Assembly (NCBI GenBank): GCA_030847615.1
Contig: JAUMIR010000001.1
Coordinates: 61,641,501 to 61,705,500 of the forward strand
From: Gambelia wislizenii
Taxonomy: Eukaryota; Chordata; Lepidosauria; Squamata; Crotaphytidae
Length of the DNA stretch: 64,000 nucleotides
Direction of reading: 5' to 3'
The position numbers were made by a program, and so were the translations under genes. The notes under the pieces were generated by a model. The model searched no databases, was not told the DNA's origin, and worked only from the letters and a program-made list of their open reading frames with translations. This document shows positions 32,349 through 42,259 of this stretch, piece after piece; the stretch's first letter is position 1, and every line of letters starts with the position of its first letter.

Positions 32349-33431
32349 TGTCACAACAGTTTTCATATTCCAGCTACCCCCCGCCCCCCGTTGAGTGCAG
32401 CCATGCAAGAGGAGCTGCCTTTGCCAGACAGGAGGGGAAAGGAGACCTGAAAGACAGTGCCGGGGTGCATCCCCTGGCACTGGAGGACAGGGGGTGGGGT
32501 CAGAGGCTATATAGAGCCCTGTCGCCCCCTGCCTCTTCCTCTTTCCCTCATTCATTGACCCACCCTCCCACTGCTGACATAGTGTGATAATGGTTGCTTC
32601 AGGGCTGGGTAGGAATTTTTACCCCCTTTTCCCAGGGTTTTTTTGCCTACCCCATACTATCCCATTGTAGGCAGCAATGGGAAAATTGGCCAGGTTGGTG
32701 TCTAAATAGGTAAATTTGAACAGAAAATGGGGGAGGCATAGATTTTGGTGTGCACCTTGGCACCAATTTTGGTAAAGGCAGGGTCTTTGGAAGGGCTACT
32801 TTATTTATTTATTTATTCCCCACTCTTCAGCCTCAAGGCTATCAGAGTGGCTTACAAATTGTTTTAAGCAATAGCTATTTACACATCTACACTGTGTTAA
32901 GCAGTTTCCAATGTGTGTTAGCTAATTGCCTCCCACAAGCTGGGTACTAATTTTACCGACCTACAAAAGGATGGAAGGCTGAGTGAACCTTGGAGCCCGC
33001 TGGAATCGAACTTGCAACATGGTGACTTGCAGGACTGGCATTTAACCACTGCACCACCAGGGCTCCCTTAAGGTCGTGTGGCCTAAGGGGACAGAAGGAG
33101 ACCCACCTTGGGGTTGGCCTGAAGGATAATCCCTCACCTTTATCTGTGGGGATTGGGTGTGGGACTTTTCGGTTGACCTTCCAGAGGCGGGCTGGCTGGG
33201 AAGCAACCCCATTCATTGGGGTTGCTCTCCAGGACCCAGGTGTTCACCTGGGGAAGCTGAGGGGTGTGGTCTCGGATAGACTACTGCCTCAGCTGCTCCC
33301 TCAGTAGGTTGCCTCCCCTCACTGAAGACCTTTAGCGGGAATAAATAGGTAGGGTTAAATAAAGACCCTTTTATTTCATCCCATCTCTTGTGTCTGGTCT
33401 CTTTATTTCCCTGAATCGGTTGGCAATTACA
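32349..33431 (+). mobile_element. Probable solo LTR containing a SINE
   Basis: The block begins TGTCACAACAG and ends GGCAATTACA. It has LTR-like layout: a TATA box (TATATAG, 32508-32514) and, near the end, AATAAA signals at 33340-33345 and 33358-33363 followed by a T/C-rich GTGTCTGGTCTC region typical of U5. Without the SINE it is about 815 bp. L1 coding sequence lies on both sides. A perfect target duplication is not visible (ATTTA versus ATTGT), so the precise ends are uncertain. Confidence 0.6.
32800..33067 (-). mobile_element. tRNA-derived SINE (Squam-like)
   Basis: Read on the minus strand, the head has polymerase III boxes: an A-box region CTGGTGGTGCAGTGGTTAAA and a B-box GTTCGATTCC. 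It is followed by CTCAGCCTTCCATCC and GTCGGTAAAATTAGTACCC and ends in (AAAT)n (plus strand TTTATTTATTTATT at 32800). This layout is that of a squamate tRNA SINE. It lies inside the solo LTR and is therefore younger than it. Confidence 0.75.
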
Positions 33432-33706
33432 ATTGTTTGAGAGGTTTAAAATAGATAATGATTCTATGATAATGTATCAGTGGTAGATGACTCCTGAAAA
33501 ATTATCTAAAATGTATAAAGATGTTGCTAATATATGTTGGAAATGTGGAAAACAAGAAGGGACTTTTTACAATGTTTGGTTGACACGTGAGAAAGTGAAA
33601 AGGTTTTGGATATAAATACATATATTGTTGCAGAAGATTTCAAAATGAAGTGTTCAAATGAAATGACAGCATTTGCTTTTAAGACATATGGCTGTTTGTG
33701 TGTGTG

Positions 33707-33984
33707 TGTCAGGATTAGTCCCATACGTGACCTTCTCCTGCCAATTTTCAGTGCTATTCTATTTCTGTACTATCGCTTTGTGGTTAATTATGTTTGCATT
33801 CCTTTGTACTTGCTAACAAGTATGTAGTCTGAGTGAACAGGAGAATCCACTCTATATCTGTAACTGTTTTGATTAACATTTGCACCTGGCCTTTTCCATG
33901 AGAAATATGATTACTGTACCAATAAAGTTTACTGTTTAATGCTAAAACTGCTGGTTACTGAGTCTGAAAAGCCATTACATGACA
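33707..33984 (+). mobile_element. 5' LTR of a degenerate Ty3/Gypsy element
   Basis: A 278-bp segment begins TGTCAGGATTAG and ends TTACATGACA, with AATAAA at about 33921-33926. It starts with the same TGTCAGG as the LTRs of the young Gypsy element and of the solo LTR at 50.7 kb (each read on its minus strand), and is followed downstream by gag-like sequence. No 3' LTR was found in the window. Confidence 0.6.
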
Positions 33985-34734
33985 GTTTACTCAGAATCCA
34001 TTTTTTCCAACAAGAAGCCTGTTACTCATGGCAGTAATGTCTGGTAAACAGATACCTGGTGGGGAAGCAGTCACTGACACGACTGGTCCCCACAAATGTC
34101 AGTGGACTCCTGTGGGAGATCGGGAGAGGTGGAGTGTCCTGGAGGAAGGGCAGTCTAGAGGACTAGTTTGAGAGAGCATGCAAGTGAGCTCTCCTGAAAG
34201 AGAGGCTAAAGAGGCAAGGTCGGCAGGCAGGGTGGACTGCATGGGTTCAGAGAAGCCTGCAGGTTGAGGAGCAGATGAAAAAGATTCAGTAACTATGGAG
34301 AGAGTTGTCCGAGGTGTGAGCCTTCTTGCATTCATTGTTGCCAGAGAAAGCGAGTAGAGGTGCAATAGAAAATGGTGAGTTGGAATCAGACAGCTGCAGA
34401 AAACTGGAGGCCCTAAAGGCACGTGGGTAGTGCACATATGACCAGATTTGTGGTGGTGGGATCCCGGGTGCTCCACAACCGGGACAGAGCAGGCAGCTAC
34501 AACTTTCCAGCAGTATTTCCAGCAAAAGTTGCTGAAGTAGGAGACCCAGCAGCTGGATGCTGAGAAGCAGTGGTCTCAAGAGGCCCTACAGAAACTGTAG
34601 TTGGAGCAGAGTGAAGGGATGTCACTGTGGGAGAGCCCAGTGAGTGCACTAATCTTGATGGGAAGCCAAACTAACCCTGTGAGGCTGCAGGGATCCCTGT
34701 CTCCTCAGGCAAAGAGTATGTGGGACAGCAAAAC

Positions 34735-35275
34735 TAGAGGTAATGTTCGATGGTGACCCAGAGAAGCCATCCTATTTTTTAATGCAAGTGAGAGGGTTCC
34801 TGGCAGAATGGGGACCGGCATTCCATAACGAGGTGATGGCAGTGAGATGCATTGTGACTTGACTGGAAGGAGAAGTGGCCAATTGGATGGTCAAGCTACA
34901 TGACAGTGAGACAGTGGAGCTGGGAGATGTCCAGGCCTTTGTGGACAGTCTCTGGGAGAGGTTCAAGGACCTGCTTCACTGCAAGAAAGCTTGCAAACAT
35001 TTGTTGATCATTTGCCAGAAGTCACAGACAGTAAGTGAATAAACTGGTGAATTTCATAGCCTATCCTTGCTGGTCTGGGGCTGGATGGAAGAGATGAAGA
35101 TTCAACAGCTTTGACAAGGCCTGTGCCCTATATTTTGGAATGTGTGTTGATGCACAGTGAACCGCAGACCCTGAGAGGGTGGATTAAGCTAGCTGGCCAC
35201 ATCAAACTGAGGTGCCACAAGATACACCTGACAGAACAGCATTGGGAGGCAACAAGGAAGGCAGAAAATTAATAT
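34735..35275 (+). pseudogene. Gypsy gag relic
   Basis: The translated plus strand shows FDGDPEKPSYF, LEGEVANWMVKLHDSE and a later TLRGWIKLAG segment. These align in order with the capsid region of the intact gag at 42.2-43.8 kb (FDGDPAKLPYF, LEGEAAQWLVGLYD, TLMGWIRLAG). Internal stops and frameshifts interrupt it. No pol follows: the sequence ends near 35275, so this is a 5' fragment of an old chromovirus-like element. The interval 33985-34735 is a leader and N-terminal gag region with no clean frame. Confidence 0.72.
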
Positions 35276-35304
35276 GGTGGCCATAACTTAGAGTGATAAA
35301 TGCT

Positions 35305-35570
35305 GCCGATGTTGCACAGTATTTTTTTTTCAATATTAAAACAGAGGTGCGCAAGTGTGACTTTTGCTAAAAAAAAATATTTAGGTGATTAGCAGAGCAA
35401 AAAAATTTACAATCACTAATTTGAAAAACCCAACAGGGTGCTCCTCGGTGCTGCCTTGTGGGTGAGCCCACCCTTCATGCACATCTGACCAATCAGATCT
35501 CTAGTTCTGCCCTCTCCGAGATTGTGAAGCAACTCAAATCAGTTGTCTTAATGGTTGCTAATGTGGACTT
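35305..35570. repeat. Dispersed repeat shared with 22.5 kb
   Basis: GTTGCACAGTATTTTTTTTT, GGTGCGCAAGTGTGAC and a CCAATCAGATCTCTAGTTC region parallel the segment at 22480-22755. Confidence 0.45.
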
Positions 35571-35706
35571 ACTCATATTATTTAAAAAAAAATACAGCAA
35601 AAACCTTTGCAGCTTTTTCCACAAAGTAAATGGAATTTTTCACCCGCTCCTTCTGAATAACACAAATCGCCATTGGATTTCATTGGGAAAAATGGTATTC
35701 CCAGTG

Positions 35707-36200
35707 ATAGATTTTCCTTGAGTTTTTTTCCAGGCTGTGAGGCTGTGTTCTGGAATAGTTTCTTTCTGACATTTCACCTGCATCTGTGGCTGGCATCTTC
35801 AGAGAATGGTTGGGTAGGAGTGTGTCTGGGGTTTATATGCGATGAACCCCTGTTGGGGAGTATATGTAAATTTGTGTAATTGAATGGTTAGTTTCTGGGT
35901 ATAGAAATGCAAGGCTCGTTAGTGTCTGTTTGGCTGATGGTTTGATAATTGGCCCATCAACCAACCATCAGCCAAACAGACACTAACGAGCCTTGCATTT
36001 CTATACCCAGAAACTAACCATTCAATTACACAAATTTACATATACTCCCCAATAGGGGTTCACAGCATATAAACTCCAGACACACTCCTACCCAACCATT
36101 CTCTGAAGATGCCAGCCACAGATGCAGGCGAAACGTCAGAAAGAAACTATTCCAGATCACAGCCTCATAGCCTGGAAAAAAAAAAACAAGGAAAATCTAT
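35707..36200. repeat. Penelope-derived inverted repeat, arms ~236 bp
   Basis: The left arm (35707-35942) is the near-perfect reverse complement of the right arm (35963-36200). The 20-base centre belongs to the longer right copy. Both arms are Penelope terminal sequence: the right arm carries CTCTGAAGATGCCAGCCACA and GGCGAAACGTCAGAAAGAAA. Head-to-head arrangement of terminal segments is known for Penelope-like elements. The transcript would fold into a long hairpin. Confidence 0.85.
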
Positions 36201-36205
36201 GGATG

Positions 36206-36738
36206 CTAGCTGTGAAAGCCTTTGATTTCACATATTCCCAGTGAATTCTGTGAGGAGTATTTTCAGCATCTGGACAACACCTTTGTCTTCTCTGAAACTA
36301 TTTTTCTCTTTATTACACAGCATTTACAGGTGAACAGGAGGGGGGAAGTATGCTTGTTGGAATGCACACCCCACCCACATGTTTAATATCAATCAAACAT
36401 CTGACATAATCAAAATCTTTGAATGCTTGAAGGAAAGTCATCAGCTCATCTTGAGATAAGTAGGGTAATTGCACTGGAGTTATGATCTATTTTCTTTTTA
36501 AAATGCAGAACATCCAAAGAGAATGTTTGTAGGCTGAAATGTTGGACAACATCATCACTTTTAATTGATATTTCAACAGAAGAAAATAAGTTTACAAAAT
36601 TGTCAATTTCACCTCACCTGATCTGAATACACATTGAAATTCAGTAAAACTCCAAGGAAGAAAAGTGGAGGGAATATGCTTCCTGTTAGCATTGGGTTTT
36701 TAAAACAATTTTTTAAAAAAGGAAGCTGTTTGTGAAAT
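36206..36738. other. No recognised feature
   Basis: AT-rich sequence between the Penelope hairpin and the SINE. No gene or repeat was assigned. Confidence 0.4.
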
Positions 36739-36739
36739 G

Positions 36740-36955
36740 GTAGCCAGCATGGTGTAATGGTTTGAGCATTGGACTACAGTTCTGGAGACCAGAGCTCAAA
36801 TCCCTGCTCGGCCATCAAGACTCATTGGGCAACCTTGGGAAAGTCACACCCATCTTCTGAAAAAATCTTGCCAAGAAAACCATATGATAGGTTTGCCTTA
36901 GGGTCACCATAAGTCAGAAATGATTTGAAGGTACACAACAACAGTGACAATAAAT
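36740..36955 (+). mobile_element. Sauria-type SINE (tRNA-derived)
   Basis: The head AGCCAGCATGGTGTAATGGT has the A-box pattern and GAGCTCAAATCCC (about 36792-36804) the B-box. The body, with GGGCAACCTTGGGAAAGTCA, AAGAAAACCATATGATAGGT and GGTCACCATAAGTCAGAAAT, is the conserved Sauria SINE tail related to BovB 3' ends. It is divergent but complete. It is not a functional tRNA, since the B-box is followed by SINE body and no cloverleaf closes. Confidence 0.85.
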
Positions 36956-38111
36956 CCCTGAAATAGTAGGCATGATTCTAGGATTGTTTGGGGGCGGGAG
37001 AGAGGGCAGTCTGGGAGAAATATTTGCTTAAATTCATTATTTCAGAATGGGCTAGATGAAACCTTCCATTTTTCTGTCTAGAAAATAAAATCATTTTCAA
37101 AAGTACAAATGCATCAAAATTATGTTCCTTGTACTGAAAAGTGTATACATACGTAAGCTGTTAAAGTAGAGCATTGATTTAAACATAGAGTTTTCCTACA
37201 GGCTATTTAACCAATACAATTACGTGTTATACAATCCAACAAGATTACCATATTGTGTCAGTGACTTAATATTTTAATTGAAAATAAGCTTGTTTCCAAA
37301 GAACTGGAATATACAGCAATTTTCTGCATCAAAAATCCAGGATATATTAGCTATTACAATGCTTTTGTTTCAATCTTTCAATCTACTACTAGGGTCAACA
37401 GCCACATGATTATTGTTCTTCCTAGAATACAATTCATTTTATATTCTATGTATTTTTTAGTAAGTTGCCTGGCAGTTAATTAACAAAAAGACAATGAAGG
37501 GTAAATCTCATTAGTACTAGCATTGTCTTAAAAATGAAAGATCATCTTGGCCAGCATTTTATCCAACAGCTGAGGTTGGGTGTTCCTTTACAATAGCCTG
37601 GAAATGACTTAAAATTCAGTAACAAATGAAGGATTCAAGTACGGTCCATTATAACCCTTATGTAACAGGGATGGCTGTGCTCCAAGGAACATTAGACTAG
37701 GAACAGTGGAGAATTTCATCTGGTCCATGTCTGCAAACACTTCATAGTTCTCAAATTAATATGCAGATCAGAACACATGAATTCCTCAAACTACAAGTCT
37801 CTGAATTTTACAATGCAGTTCTCAGTTCAAACATTGTGTAAAAACAGGTGTAACTTATGGAAAGAAAAAAATGTTAGGAAAAGCTATGTCTAAAAAGAAA
37901 TGCAGGTTTTACATTATTTGTAATTGCAGGTTGACTCAGAAGTTTGATGGAGTAGACTTATGACTGAATGCATTGAAAACTCACATGGATTGGAAATAGA
38001 CTTGATTTTATCCATCTCATCAAGATGGTGACTTTTCTCTGTATAGGCTCCTTGGTTTTAGATTACATACCTCCACTATTTAAAAATGATGTTGCAGTAA
38101 TGGACTGGATG
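36956..38111. other. Unassigned, unique-looking sequence
   Basis: About 1.15 kb of AT-rich sequence with no recognisable repeat, long frame or RNA gene. It is one of the longer stretches here that may be ordinary host intergenic or intronic DNA. Confidence 0.45.
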
Positions 38112-38273
38112 TAAGATTATCAGACAGGGACAAATATAGTGTCCCCGTCTTATTATCTCCTCTCACCCCCCTCTTCCATCCCTGTAACTTTTTTTAAACT
38201 AAATTCAGAACTACCTTAATAGCGCTGCAAAAACTGCTCCCCTCCCCTCCGGCAGCCCAGGAGTGAATGCATC

Positions 38274-38602
38274 TGTGATGTACGCAGAACACAAACTCAG
38301 GGTTCTTCAATAAATCTCTTTATTAGAAGAGAAGCTTGCGTAAGGAACAGTTCCAAAGCTGCTACTGAAGTAAATGTAAACTATCCAGAGATAATAAGGC
38401 ATCAAGCGTGAGAACAGACACGGGGGAGCAAAAGTAGCTGGGGAGCGTGGCCTTGAGGTCCTGGTAGGACTTGCGTTACCATGCCAACCAGGAGGCCTGG
38501 CTCATTTCTCAGGCATTCCAAAATCCTGAGAAAATACTAGCTACATGTCAGGGCCTCCATGAATTCCACTCCAATGCCCAGAATTCAGGGATGAGCCTGA
38601 CA
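38274..38602 (-). repeat. 3' LTR of the Gypsy element
   Basis: On the element's strand it begins TGTCAGGCTC and ends TACATCACA. It carries a TATA-like CCTTATTATCTC (plus 38389-38400), the self-priming segment AGTAGCAGCTTT (plus 38355-38366) and the polyadenylation signal AATAAA shortly downstream (plus TTTATT at about 38319-38324). Confidence 0.92.
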
Positions 38603-38618
38603 TACTGCCCCCCTGAAG
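38603..38618 (-). other. Polypurine tract of the Gypsy element
   Basis: Immediately upstream of the 3' LTR the element's strand reads CTTCAGGGGGGCAGTA, with a second purine run GGAAGGGGGAGGG about 15 bases earlier. A purine run at this position is the usual plus-strand DNA primer of LTR retroelements. Confidence 0.6.
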
Positions 38619-38636
38619 ACCTACCCTCCCCCTTTC

Positions 38637-39782
38637 TCAGCCCGGCTTATCGGGAAAGCGGGCATGAAACTTTCGCAATAAGCGTTTGGCATTGACATGC
38701 TCAGAAGCAACCCATTCCGCATGGCCCAAAGGCAGGTGTTTCCACTTTACCAAATACTGTAACCCTCCCCGGTGAAGTCTAGAGTCCAGAATCTCAGAAA
38801 TTTCAAAATGTTGTTCCTGATCCACCAGGATCGGCTGAGGAGCAGGTTCTGGAACCGGATGGTGTTTGTCCGGAGGGTTCACGGGCTTGAGCAGGCTGGA
38901 ATGAAACACAGGATGTACATGACGGTATAACTTAGGCAAAGACAGTTCAAAAGCCACAGGATTTACCATCCTAACAACACGAAAAGGCCCAATGTATTTG
39001 GCTCCCAACTTCTTAGAGGGTTGGGGACACTTAAGGAATTTGGTGGACAAATAAACCATATCTCCCACTGCATATTTGGGGGAAGGATCCCGTTTCTGAT
39101 CAGCATAATGTTTGTAGCGTGCTTTGGCAAAGTCCAAGGCCGAGATTACATGAGGCCATGCATCCCTGACCTTTTGACTCCACTGGGAGACCGAAACGGG
39201 GTCAGAGTTAGGGGACCCCGCCAACAAGGGGAGGGGACCGAAATCATGCCCAGACACAACCTTGAACGGCGAGAGCCCAGTGCTCTGGTGAGTGGCATTA
39301 TTGTAGGCCACTTCAGCAAAAGGTAGAAGATCAACCCAATCAGATTGTTGGAAATTCACATAGCATCTTAGGTATTGTTCCAGAGTCTGATTCGTTCGTT
39401 CCGATTGTCCATCCGATTGGGGATGATGGGAGCTGCTGAGACCGAGCTCCACCCCCAGAAGGTTTGTGAAAGCCTTCCAAAACTGCGAGGTAAATTGTGC
39501 CCCCCGATCCGACACAATCTTGGCCGGAATGCCATGAATCCGATAAATATGCTGAATGAACAATTTGGCTAATTGGGAGGCCGTGGGGAGTTTCTTACAG
39601 GCTACAAAATGCGCTTGCTTTGAGAACAAATCAGTCACCACCCAAATAACCGTCTTTTTCCTACTCTCTGGTAATTCCACAATAAAATCCATGCTAATGA
39701 CCTCCCAGGGCTTGTTTGGGGTAGGTAGAGGGTGGAGCAAACCTTTGGGCTTCCCTGACCCCCCTTTTGACACTGCACAAGT
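38637..39782 (-). pseudogene. Gypsy integrase C-terminal part with chromodomain
   Basis: Integrase inserts the DNA copy of the element. This frame starts just inside the zinc finger (CAVSK) and is open for about 378 codons. The DDE core is complete: Asp in SMDF (residue 29 of the open frame), Asp in VSDRG (89) and Glu in GQSERTNQ (125), with 35 residues between the last two, as in retroviral-type integrases. A GPF-type region follows (KYIGPFRVVRMV). The last ~55 residues, from FEISEILDSRLHRGG through LPLGHAEWVASEHV, match a chromodomain, which in chromoviruses directs insertion. It is out of frame with the upstream pol because of the lesion at about 39780, so it is not made as part of the normal polyprotein. 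Confidence 0.88.
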
Positions 39783-42252
39783 CTCCGGGCCAAATGTAAA
39801 GTTTTGAGATACCCAAAATGTCCCGCACTCTTGACATCATGGCACTGTTTGAGAATACCCGCTCGCAAGACTTCAGGAACATACAGGCGATCCCCTTTCC
39901 AGGCCACCCCATCCTTCACAGTCACCTCATTGGGGTGAGCCAGGAACCACTGGTCCAGGGGCAGTTCCGAGGCCAATTGAGAATGCCACCCACCTCCCTC
40001 CCCTTTAGAAACAGAGGGTGTGGCAGAGCCATCCGCCGTAGGGGCCACTGCTCGGGTCCCCGGATCGGGGGAAGGTGGTTTGGGGCTCAAGGGCTGGGGC
40101 ACCGGTCCAGGTGCCAAGGGGGAATCACCGTCAATTTCTGTAGGACCCGGCACCTGAGCAGGGCTAGCCGTGGATTTCTGTTCCTTGGCTTTGCTCCGAG
40201 TGAGGACAGCTAGCCCCAAGTGGGAAGGAGAAAAAACGGTATCAATGACCTCCTTGCGCTTACTCTCATGCTGTGGTAGCCTGGACAAAGCGTCAGCCAG
40301 AAAATTCCTCTTCCCCGGGATAAATTTCAAGGTGAAATTAAATCGGTAAAAGAAACTGGCCCACCTGACCTGCTTGGGGCTCAAACGCCTAGGGGTAGCC
40401 AATACTTCCAAATTTTTATGATCAGTCCAAACTTCGAATGGTTTGGGTGAGCCCTCCAGTAGGTGGCGCCACGTCTCTAGTGCCAACTTGATGGCACCTG
40501 CCTCTTTCTCCCACACCGGCCAATTTCGTTCCGTGTCATTGAACTTTCTGGATAAATAGGCACATGGCCTCAAATCCCCTTCCTCCCCCTTTTGCAACAG
40601 AACACCACCCATAGCCACATCAGATGCGTCCACTTGGACCACGAAAGGTTGGGAGGGGTCGGGGTGTTTGAGAATAGGCTCAGAAGTGAAAAGGGATTTC
40701 AATTTGTCAAATGCTTGTTGACACTGTGGTGACCACACAATTTTTTGGGGAGGTTTGTTCCCTTTACCATGCTTGGAACCTTTGTCTTTCCCTTCTTTGG
40801 TTTTTAACAAATCAGTCAGGGGAAGGGCTACCGACGCAAAGTCAGGGATGAAGGACCGATAAAAATTAGCAAACCCCAGGAAGCTCTGCAACTGTTTCCT
40901 GGTTCTAGGGGCTTCCCATGCCAAGACCCCCTTAACCTTTTCTGGGTCCATTTCAATCCCTTTGTTTGAGATGCGGTACCCTAAATAATCCAGACGGCTT
41001 TGGTGGAACTCACACTTGGACATTTTCGCATACAGATGATTTTCCCCCAACCTGGCAAGCACCTTTTTCACCAGTTTCACATGGGACGTGTAGTCCTCAG
41101 AATAAATCAACACATCATCAAGGTATACCAACACCCCTTTGTACAGAAATTCACGTAAAACATCATTAATTAAGTTCTGAAAAATGCCAGGGGCCCCTTT
41201 GAGGCCGAAAGGCATGACGAGGAACTCAAAAGCCCCTAGGGGGCAATTAAATGCAGTCTTCCACTCATCCCCCTCCCGAATCCGTACTCTGTAGTAGGCC
41301 TCTCGCAGATCCAGCTTCGTGAAAATCTTCCCTTTGGAGAGATGGGCTAATATGTCCTTCATCAAGGGCAGGGGGTACTGGTTGGAGACACTAATCGCGT
41401 TTAGCCCTCTGTAATCCTGAATCAAACGAAGCCCGCCATCAGCCTTGCGCCTAAACATCACCGGGGCCCCCACAGGCGAGGTTGAGGGCCTAATGAACCC
41501 TCGGGCTAAGTTTTTATCTATGAACTCTCGGAGCGCCTCCATTTCAGCTGGTGTCATGGAATAAATGCGAGGTTTGGGTAGGCTGGACTCCGAGAGTATC
41601 TCAATGGCACAGTCAAAAGCCCGGTGGGGTGGCAAAATGTCACATTCCCTCTCCTCAAACACATATTGCCACGCCTTGTACTCCACTGGCAGCCCTTTCA
41701 GCTCCCCTTTTACTAAGGCAGTTGTGAAATTCTGCGGCTCATCCACCAGGGGGCCCCCCTCCCCTGGGGTTCCACCCCCCGCCCCGTGCTCCTTGATACA
41801 CAATGGGTCTGTAAAAGTCAGTGTTTCTTTTATCCAGTCTATGGTAGGGTTGTGGTACTTTAGCCAGTTCAGACCCACAACTGCCGCGGGGACTAAACCT
41901 GGAGCAATCACAAACTGCAGTTCCTCCTGGTGGTTGCCCATCCTCATGTGCATGGGGCCAGTTATGCGCCGGGCGGGGCCCCCCTTCATCATCCCCCCAT
42001 CCATCTGAGACAGCCACACCGGCTTGTCCAGCTTGACAGTATCAACGTTCAGTTCACGGACTAAGGAGGGATGCATAAGTACTTGGGTACAACCAGAGTC
42101 AATCATTAATATAACTTTGCGGGTGGAGCCCTCCCCTCCAACCCCCACTCGAGCTTTGATAAAGAACGGGCCCTTCACTCCACTCACCACGGCATCCGGG
42201 CGCCCTTCCAGATTAGCCCGCCCTCGGGCGCTCAGTAGGGCGGGCTGGGCCC
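39783..42252 (-). pseudogene. Gypsy pol: protease, reverse transcriptase, RNase H, start of integrase
   Basis: Counting from 42190, the protease has its active-site DSGCT at residues 31-35. The RT shows KLDLREAYY (292-300), MPFGLKGAP (326-334) and the catalytic YLDDVLIYS (356-364). RNase H shows VDASDVAMGG (520-529) and TDHKNLEVL (589-597). The integrase finger begins with HDVKSAGHFGYLKTLHLARR and is then cut by a short deletion. The frame runs on to a stop at 39635 with nonsense residues. Upstream the frame stays open past the end of gag, so pol is likely reached by a -1 shift at 42253-42259 and has no start codon of its own. It is intact up to the integrase lesion. Confidence 0.9.
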
Positions 42253-42259
42253 GTTTCCC
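42200..42259 (-). promoter_or_regulatory. Programmed -1 frameshift signal between gag and pol
   Basis: On the element's strand the slippery heptamer GGGAAAC (plus 42253-42259) sits in the gag frame as G-GGA-AAC. A 6-base spacer GGGCCC (42247-42252) follows. Then comes a perfect 10-bp stem, AGCCCGCCCT (42237-42246) with AGGGCGGGCT (42215-42224), around a 12-base loop. GCGCCC in the loop (42226-42231) can pair with GGGCGC at 42200-42205, giving a possible pseudoknot. The gag stop lies in the loop, and the -1 frame is the pol frame. Heptamer, spacing and stem fit the canonical retroviral arrangement. Confidence 0.85.

Larger units (their letters stand above)
30506..33690 (+). mobile_element. L1 LINE ORF2 relic, multiply interrupted
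   Basis: Pieces of one L1 ORF2 lie in order on the plus strand: the RT start with SYRPISLLNNDYK (30538-30576), the RQGCPLSPLLF block (about 31243-31275), the RT palm relic and INKQKTKMLM (about 31465-31495), KVKHLGVSLSN (31552-31584), and the C-terminal region ANICWKCGKQEG (33526-33561). Insertions separate them: a Penelope end at 30642-30940, an inverted Penelope end at 31621-31717 and a solo LTR at 32349-33431. The catalytic region and other parts carry frameshifts and stops. Confidence 0.75.

Noticed and set aside
33953..33995. Self-priming pairing in the old Gypsy LTR at 33.7 kb
   Set aside because: The best complementarity I found has two mismatches in 11 bases and lies after the AATAAA signal, so it does not fit an RNA start.
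36740..36815. Functional tRNA gene
   Set aside because: A- and B-box-like segments are present, but no cloverleaf closes and a SINE body follows.
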